From NCBI GenBank assembly GCA_002104945.1, contig MCFH01000016.1, positions 806,001-870,000 of the forward strand: 64,000 bases of DNA, given 5' to 3'. Every line of letters starts with the position of its first letter. The first letter of the stretch is position 1. The stretch comes from Piromyces finnis. Lineage: Eukaryota > Neocallimastigomycota > Neocallimastigomycetes > Neocallimastigales > Neocallimastigaceae. The position numbers and the translations under genes were made by a program. Of this stretch, positions 50,002-64,000 are shown one piece after another. The notes beneath the pieces were generated by a model. It saw only the letters and a list, made by a program, of their open reading frames with translations. It did not search any database and was not told the origin of the DNA.

Positions 50002-51669
50002 ATGTCAAAAAATAACTTTCCTACTCAAGAAAAAATAAATACTATGAATATTAATAACAATCAAATGTATTCCTCAAATAAATTATCTGTTGTTCCTTCT
50101 TCCATACTTAGTACTAATATTATCTATACATCCTATCAAGACGTTGATTCTCAACCTTCGGTAATAGGTCAACAAGGACAAACCATTCAACAAAATCAAA
50201 TTCCCACCATCCAACAATATGCTCCAACTACTCAAAATCAATACGTAAGTTCCTTTCCTTCCCCAATGAATATAAATATAAAAAATGAAAATATAAATAA
50301 TACACAAAATCAAAATCAAGGTATTTTATATTCACCAGTATCTACTGCTTCTTCCTCATCTCCAACCGCCTCAAATTTCTTTAATGTGGAACCAAATAAT
50401 TTAAATTCTGGAATTAACGGAAATCCTACGACCATTCAAAATGAAGATAACAACAATAATAACAATAATAATGATAGTAATAAATCAATTCAAAATGAAA
50501 GAAAAATATCTCTTTCCATTGTTAATGAAAATTCTGAAAATACAAATACTATACAATATAATTCTTCAAATATAAATATGAATTTGAATGGGGAAAGAGA
50601 TAGTAATATGAATATAAATAATAATACTCTTTCTACATCCACTGCTGCTGCTTCAATGAATAATGGATCTTATGTCATGGAAACTCAACCTCAAAATACC
50701 TATTCTTCTAATTCATATTATTTAACTAATGGTTCAAATAATAATCAAATACCACCACCACCGCAACAACAACAGCAGCAACAACAACAACAAGTAACAC
50801 CACTTTCATTATCACAACAAAATATTTCTATGATTAATGGTAATACTTTAATACAACAATCTCAACAACAGCAACAACAACAACAACAATCTCAACTATC
50901 TTCACAAAATCATCAAAATAATCCTTTCTATATACAACAACAAAACATTCCTCAACAAAGCATTCCTCAACAAAACAATCAAAATATCCAAAGTATGCAA
51001 AATATGCAAAATATGCAAAATATGATGGTTGTTAATCCAAATCCTCAACAAATGAAATTACCTCAAGGTCAAATTTCAATTCTTCAAAATTCTACAACTT
51101 ATAATCAAGTATACTATTCAAATGGTCAACCTGTACCTCAGCCTATACCAAATCCAATTCAAAATCAATCTGTTCTTATCAATAACATAAATGAAAATAT
51201 TATTCGTGAACAACAAAAAATATCCATGGAATTAGCCATTAAACGTAAAAAGAATACTGAAGCCGCAAGAAGATCAAGAATGAGAAAAATGCTACGAATG
51301 GAAAATCTAGAAAAATATGTAAAACAATTAGAAAATGAAAACAGTACCTTGAATACAAGGATATCAATCTTAGAATCCGATAGGCCAAAATGGAATGAAA
51401 AAGAAAATAAATTAAGAGATAAAATAAAAGAATTAGAAAAAGAATTAACAGGTAAATATTTTTTATATAAGAAAGTAGTATTCTTGTATATAAATTTTTT
51501 TTCCGAAATGTAATTGACTGATTTAAAAATTTATATCTTTTTAAACATTATAGAACTTAAAGCCAAAAGAAAGTTAGAAAAAAATAAGTATGGTCAAAGC
51601 ATTCTTGAAAAAAAATTAAAAAGAAAGGAAGGAAAAGAGAATAATATTAGTAATGGAAAAGAGGAGTAA
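50002..51669 (+). CDS. bZIP transcription factor, N/Q-rich, paralogue A
   Basis: Exons 50002..51451 and 51554..51669 (phase 1, 102-nt intron); 521 residues. The C-terminal half holds a basic-leucine zipper: basic region KRKKNTEAARRSRMRK with the invariant Asn418 and Arg426 (N-x7-R), followed by an amphipathic coiled coil (MENLEKYVKQLENEN, then further Leu/Ile heptads) that continues into the second exon. The basic region matches the GCN4/AP-1 style NxxAARRSR. Everything upstream is low-complexity Asn/Gln/Ser with poly-Q runs around 255-265 and 290-300 and a QNM repeat near 333-342, typical of activation regions. A dimeric nuclear DNA-binding regulator is expected. Its 1.08-kb core is almost identical to the neighbouring paralogue, whereas residues 1-87, the intron and the last exon differ. 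Confidence 0.9.
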
Positions 51670-53642
51670 GCTTTTAAAATACAAATTACTATTCTTCCAT
51701 TTTAAAAGTTTTGGATGGGAAAATAAAAGGTTTTAACCCAAAATCTTTAGATAAATTATTTTTTCGTTTAAGAGAAAATATATTAAGTTTTTTTTATAAA
51801 AAAAAAATTAAAATATAGAGTAAAAAAAAAAAAAAAAATAAAGAAAAAAATAAATATATATATACATTTTGAAATACTGTAATTTCCATATGGATATATA
51901 TATTTAAATACATTTTTTCTTTGTTTCACTTTTTTTTTTTTTAAACATTTTCATACATTAGCACCCAATATAAAAAATTTATATCCCAAAAAATGTTTTT
52001 TATTTAAACCTTTTTTTTAATTAGTTTTAAATTAAGGAAAAAAAAAAAGTATTTATTATTACATACGCATATAATTATTACAAACGCACTTATCCAAAAT
52101 TAATAAATATTTTAACATGAAATTTATTTTTTTTTTTACCCAAAGTAAATTTTATTTATATATTTATTATTCATTTTAAATAAATTTTATTCATACAATT
52201 GTTGATTTAAGAAATATATACACATATATATATAATTCCATACCATTAAAAAAAAAAATAATAAAATAAAATAGCATATATCTTTAAAAAAAAAAAAAAA
52301 GTATTACAATGATTAAAGGAAAATCAATTAGTTTTATATATCTATATATTTCAATTATTTTATTTCATTTAATAAAAAGTCCAATAATAATTGATGTTAT
52401 AAAGTTTAATTATTACCAATAACTCTAGATATTAAAATATATAAAGGTATACATATTCCTTTTATAAATTTCATCAAATAGTTAAAGTATCTCTTAGTAC
52501 TTCATTATTAACTTTAAAATTTTAGAAATAATGGAATATTTAATTAGGGTAATACAAAAAATGAAGAATAATAATTAATTTTTCTTCTTCTAGAACTTTT
52601 TAATTTCAATTTATCATAGGTAGGACAACTTTTTGATATATTTTTAAAAAAATGGCATTTCATAGTAAAATATAAAAATAGAAATGATATATTACAAATT
52701 TAATTCATCACTTTTGTTTGTTTGTTTGTTTGTTTTGTAACTCTCTATTAAATAATTTACTTTTATTTCTCTTTCTCAAAAAAATCGACTGACAATTTTT
52801 ACACTTTTTTCTTTCAATATAATGAGATAAAAAAATAGTTATTTGATTCCATATATTATATAGTATAATCATATATATGCATCTATAAAAATAAATTATA
52901 AGATTTACTTTGTGTAATATAAAATATTTTTTAATAAGAATAAAATTTGATATTACGTGACACAATAATTATAGTTTTTTTTAGTTTATTAAATTAAATC
53001 TATATGAATAGTAATAGTATATTATTACATTATTAACATATATTAGAATATACTTTTATATATTATTAATAATTGTCTAAAAATTAAAATAATACATTTA
53101 TCTTTAGTATATTAAAAAAAAAATTTTAAATATAAACTTAAATTATTATTATTTTTCTTTTTTAATTAGTATAAATTATCATAATTTTATGAGAAAAAAA
53201 TTAATATAAATACTTTTTTTTTTAAAATTTTAAAAAAAAAAGTAGTAACAGTAATATTGTAAAAATAGAATTGAAGATATTTGTTTTTATTTTTGTTTTT
53301 TTAGGCATTCTTATGTATATAGGTATTAAACATTAAAATATTATAGCTTTTATATAAATTAGTATATTTCATTTTTTAATTAAAAATAAAAATGAAATTA
53401 AAATTGTATTAAATAAATTTTAAAATTTAACCAAAGTAAAGAAAAAAAATAGTATATACTTAAATTTCAATATTAAGTTAATAATATAAAAATTAGTACT
53501 AAAGATATTAAAATAAAAGACAAAAACTTGATAAAGAAATATTTATTAAAAGACCTATTTTTAAATAAAATATTATTTAGTAATATAAAAAAAAAAAAAG
53601 TATTATGAACTATATTCCTTTATAAACTTTGTAAATAAAAGT
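51670..53642. other. Spacer between the bZIP paralogues
   Basis: AT-rich, about 2 kb. A short GTTT repeat sits near 52713-52736. The minus-strand frame around 52708-52965 has no recognisable domain and is not called. The sequence just upstream of each bZIP start shares only A-run plus GTATTAT similarity. Confidence 0.55.
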
Positions 53643-54454
53643 ATGTCAAATATCAACTTTACTAATCAAAAAAACATTAATAATATGAGCAATAATCAAA
53701 TATTTTCTTCGGACGAAGTATCTATTACACCACAATCTATTTTAAATAACAATATTAATAGTAATAATAGCAATAATAATGACAATACCTTTGATAATAT
53801 TATGTATACAACCTATCAAGAGGTTGTTTCTCATCCTTCAGTCATAAGTCAACAGAATCAAATTCCTTCTTTTCAGTCCTACACTTTCGCTTCTCAAAAT
53901 CAAAATACCCCTATTCAAACATATACTCAAAATCAATACATGAATTCGAATTCTTTTCCTTCTCCAATGAATATAAATATAAAAAATGAAAATATAAATA
54001 ATACACAAAATCAAAATCAAGGTATTTTATATTCACCAGTATCTACTGCTTCTTCCTCATCTCCAACCGCCTCAAATTTCTTTAATGTGGAACCAAATAA
54101 TTTAAATTCTGGAATTAACGGAAATCCTACGACCATTCAAAATGAAGATAATAACAATAATAATGATAGTAATAAATCAATTCAAAATGAAAGAAAAATA
54201 TCTCTTTCCATTGTTAATGAAAATTCTGAAAATACAAATACTATACAATATAATTCTTCAAATATAAATATGAATTTGAATGGGGAAAGAGATAGTAATA
54301 TGAATATAAATAATAATACTCTTTCTACATCCACTGCTGCTGCTTCAATGAATAATGGATCTTATGTCATGGAAACTCAACCTCAAAATACCTATTCTTC
54401 TAATTCATATTATTTAACTAATGGTTCAAATAATAATCAAATACCACCACCACC

Positions 54455-54485
<31 letters not shown>

Positions 54486-55356
54486 GTAACACCACTTTCA
54501 TTATCACAACAAAATATTTCTATGATTAATGGTAATACTTTAATACAACAATCTCAACAACAGCAACAACAACAACAACAATCTCAACTATCTTCACAAA
54601 ATCATCAAAATAATCCTTTCTATATACAACAACAAAACATTCCTCAACAAAACATTCCTCAACAAAACAATCAAAATATCCAAAGTATGCAAAATATGCA
54701 AAATATGCAAAATATGATGGTTGTTAATCCAAATCCTCAACAAATGAAATTACCTCAAGGTCAAATTTCAATTCTTCAAAATTCTACAACTTATAATCAA
54801 GTATACTATTCAAATGGTCAACCTGTACCTCAGCCTATACCAAATCCAATTCAAAATCAATCTGTTCTTATCAATAACATAAATGAAAATATTATTCGTG
54901 AACAACAAAAAATATCCATGGAATTAGCCATTAAACGTAAAAAGAATACTGAAGCCGCAAGAAGATCAAGAATGAGAAAAATGCTACGAATGGAAAATCT
55001 AGAAAAATATGTAAAACAATTAGAAAATGAAAACAGTACCCTGAATACAAAAATTTCAATCTTAGAATCTGATAGACCAAAATGGAATGAAAAAGAAAAT
55101 AAGTTAAGAGATAAAATAAAAGAATTAGAAAAAGAATTGGCAGGTAAATAACTTTATGATTTAAAAAATATATATATATATTGATTATAAACATTTACTA
55201 ATGTTTATTTTTTATAAAATTAAATATACACTTATTATATATTTAGAATATAAGGCAAAAAAAAAGTTTGAGAATGATACAGAAAATATTATTGAAAAGG
55301 AATTAAAAAGAAAAGAAATAGGCGAAAATATAAATAGTAATATGAAAGAGGAATAG
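53643..55356 (+). CDS. bZIP transcription factor, N/Q-rich, paralogue B
   Basis: Exons 53643..55143 and 55247..55356 (phase 1, 103-nt intron at the same codon as paralogue A); 536 residues. Basic region with Asn435 and the NxxAARRSR core, coiled coil as in paralogue A. From 53964 to 55040 it is nearly identical to 50263-51348 of paralogue A, apart from a 9-bp Asn-codon difference, a shifted CAG codon in the poly-Q and one Ser/Asn change. Outside that block the N-terminal 107 residues (Asn-rich, with QNQNTPIQTYTQNQY) and the last exon have diverged substantially. The bZIP domain is unchanged up to about residue 466, so DNA-binding specificity should be the same. Same orientation and 2-kb spacing indicate tandem duplication. 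Confidence 0.9.
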
Positions 55357-56279
55357 ATCACACAGATAAAATTTAAAAAAAGGAATTTTTTACCTTTGTT
55401 CTTATATTTGTATAGTTTCATTTATTCATCAAAATTCTATAAAATATATATATTATTATTATTATTATTATTATTTATTGATATGATACATAATCCCTAT
55501 CTACATTAAAATAACATAAAACAATGTATTTTTTTTTTATTTCTTCAAATGTTTTCATCTAAACTTTGTCATTAATTTTAAAAATCTCTTTTTTTTTTAA
55601 TTATCTTTTTTATTTTATATATTTTATATGTCACTATGAGTTTTTTTTTCCCAAATTATTTAAAATCTTTTTAGAAAAAAAGAAAAATCAAAAAAAAATA
55701 TATATTAATTTTTAATTGGGAGACATAGAAGGGATATAAATTTTTATTAATTTAAATTTTTTTCAATATTAAACTAATAAATGATAATACTAATAATTTT
55801 TATTCAAATCAAAAATAATGGTTATTCAAATCAACAAATCATTTTTTTATTTCTTTTTTTCTCTCCAAAGTTCAAAGTTGTTATTATATCATATTATATC
55901 ATATTATATAATAACAATTAATAATAATTAATAACAATTATATATTGAATACTAGTAAAATATAAAATTTTTAGCCTAATTTAAAAAATTGATACAAAAA
56001 ATTTAATTTAAAAAATAAATATTTAGTCTACCATTTTTTTTATTCCCCATAAACATTTGAAAAAGGGCTAATTTTTCCTGATAGTAAGATATTTTTTTTT
56101 GGTTACTAAATTTTATATTTTTATATTTTCAATAGTAAAGTTATTTCTAATGTTAGATACCAAAAAAAAAATAATTAATATTATTTAATAAATATTTTTT
56201 TTCTTTTAAAAATATTAAATATAATTAAAGGATAAGACCAAGATTTTTTATTTTTAAAAAAAAAACCTAATTATTGATT

Positions 56280-56322
<43 letters not shown>

Positions 56323-56928
56323 AGAATTATTCATTTTATTTCTCCTTTTTATTTGTATAAAAAATGGGTTTTATTAATTTTAACGGAATTTTTTTTAGAT
56401 GAAAACAACAAAGATAGATTAAAAAAAAATGGGCCAATCTATTTATTTTTTTTTCTATTAATAGGAAAAATTTGTCAGGAATTTTTTTAATTTTTTTATA
56501 CGGGTATTTTTTATATTAACTTTTTTTGATAAAATGAAAGCTTTTAAAATATTTCCCCCATTAAAAAAAATTATAAAGATGATCCATTAAAGTATAAAAA
56601 AAAAAAAAGGATAGGATATATATGATTTATATATAGTATAACATAAGCATGAGTATTGATTCAAAAAAATTCATAGCTTCATTATCAATCAAATACTTGA
56701 TTAGTTTATGAATTATTATTAAAAAAATTAATCTTTTAAATAAAATGTCACCATATTTCAAAGGAATTTATAGATCATCCAAATAAACTATAATTTACCA
56801 CCCATAGACCAAATTTTTTACCAATTATTAACAACAATATTAGCGATGCTAATTCATTTATATAATTATTATATTAATTTTATATATTATTATTATTATG
56901 TATATCATTATTGCGTTAAATATATCAC
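55357..56928. other. AT-rich region downstream of the bZIP pair, with A38 tract
   Basis: No gene supported. An uninterrupted run of 38 A lies at 56284-56321, a (TTA)n run near 55454-55474 and ATCATATT tandem units near 55886-55908. Confidence 0.6.
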
Positions 56929-57510
<582 letters not shown>

Positions 57511-58489
57511 GAATAGTCAATTTTAAAATTTTAAAAGTGTGACTAGAAACAATAATATCATAAATATTATATATTATATATTATGTGCTTTATTACTTTT
57601 ATTTCAAAAAAAATAATTAATATTTTATTGGAATATTGGAATAGCTATGACATTATAAGCACCCATCACATAATAATTCTATCAAACTTTTTCATACTTT
57701 TAAAATAAACCATTTTTTTTATTATGGATATTTCATAATATTATAAGAAACAATTTTTTAAATAGTATTTTTTTTATATAAAATAGTATCAATTAGATTA
57801 AACCAATATGTTAATGAAACAATTTATTTTATTTTATTATTATTATTTCTTTACCTAATAATTAATTAACATTTATTTTTTTATATGATTTTTTAATTAA
57901 TAAACATGTAAAATTTTATTTTTATAAAGAGGATAATCAAAATTACATTTATTTATAAAACAATAAATATAAAATAATCTACTACTAATAATTTTGGTAT
58001 CTAATTTTTATATAAATTATATAAATTAGTTTTATTATTGTGTATATATATAATATTTAAAAAAATTGTTTCTTATAATATAAAAATTAAAAAATTAACT
58101 TTTTTATTTTGTTGAGAATATTGATAGAACTAATTGATTATTTTAATATATACGATTTTGGTTTAAGATTTTTGATTTATTTATTCTATTTAATAATTTG
58201 ATTACTTGACTGTGAGAAATTTCAAACTCATAGTTAAAATTTCTTGTTTCTTTTTAAATAGTTTTCAAATTCTTGTAAACTAATTTTTTATTTATTAAAT
58301 TTCTTTAAATAGTTTTGGTATAAAAGTTTTATTAATACTTAAATAGGTTAACTTTAAATAAATTCTTTTTTTTTTTTTATCCTGATAAATAAGTTCTTTA
58401 TTTGGTAAAAACGCACATTATATATGATACAATTATTATTTATATTGGTTAAGATTTCCTATTTCTTTTAATAATAAAACTAATAAAAC
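57511..58489. other. AT-rich spacer between the two arrays
   Basis: Unique AT-rich DNA separating the TTA arrays; no gene seen. Confidence 0.55.

Positions 58490-64000
<5,511 letters not shown>

Noticed and set aside
52708-52965. 85-codon minus-strand frame between the bZIP genes
   Set aside because: Composition is Ile/Tyr/Lys as in chance frames, ends in a GTTT-repeat-encoded tract, no motif.

Overview
This is a eukaryotic nuclear fragment with extreme AT richness, dense A/T homopolymer runs, trinucleotide and tetranucleotide microsatellites, and mostly short spliceosomal introns (about 75-330 nt). Proteins are rich in Asn, Gln, Ser and Lys tracts. The gene set (a PRC1/Ase1 microtubule bundler, a TFIIIC triple-barrel subunit, a METTL16-type methyltransferase, ornithine decarboxylase, bZIP factors) together with the base composition best fits an anaerobic gut fungus (Neocallimastigomycota); a dictyostelid or another AT-rich protist cannot be excluded from sequence alone. 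Gene models below were built by hand: each exon boundary was chosen so that GT/AG sites and reading phase agree and the summed length is a whole number of codons.

Layout. 1-1286 (-): 5' part of a GTF3C6/TFIIIC-tau55-like gene that runs off the left edge. 2745-4625 (+): eight-exon SLC25A32-like folate/FAD carrier. 5230-6430 (-): unrecognised two-exon gene. 7193-10622 (-): unrecognised 1081-residue disordered protein. 14309-18985 (+): unrecognised six-exon, 1343-residue N/Q-rich protein with a basic C-terminus. 19531-20661 (-): METTL16-like RNA m6A methyltransferase. 21237-24554 (-): twelve-exon PRC1/Ase1/MAP65 gene. 25420-28843 (+): twelve-exon MIT plus tandem calpain C2-like protein that has no protease domain. 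29503-30867 (-): intronless ornithine decarboxylase with a roughly 0.7-kb ATG-free upstream leader containing GC-rich hairpins. 37102-42659 (-): a full-length, intact L1-like LINE bounded by 13-bp target-site duplications, with poly(A) tail and a strongly folded 5' end. 50002-51669 and 53643-55356 (+): two tandem bZIP paralogues whose central 1.08 kb is almost identical while the flanks have diverged, a gene-conversion signature. 56929-57510 and 58490-58803: large ATT/TTA arrays sharing a composite motif. The remaining right-hand 9 kb and the deserts at 31.6-37.1 kb and 42.7-50.0 kb hold no gene I can support.

There is no operon logic here; the genes are housekeeping (Pol III transcription, organelle cofactor import, U6/mRNA methylation, cytokinesis, polyamine synthesis, ESCRT-linked trafficking) separated by very AT-rich spacers. 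The observations most worth following are the freshly inserted LINE with its structured 5' terminus, the protease-less calpain-7-like protein, the bZIP conversion tract and the ATG-depleted ornithine decarboxylase leader.
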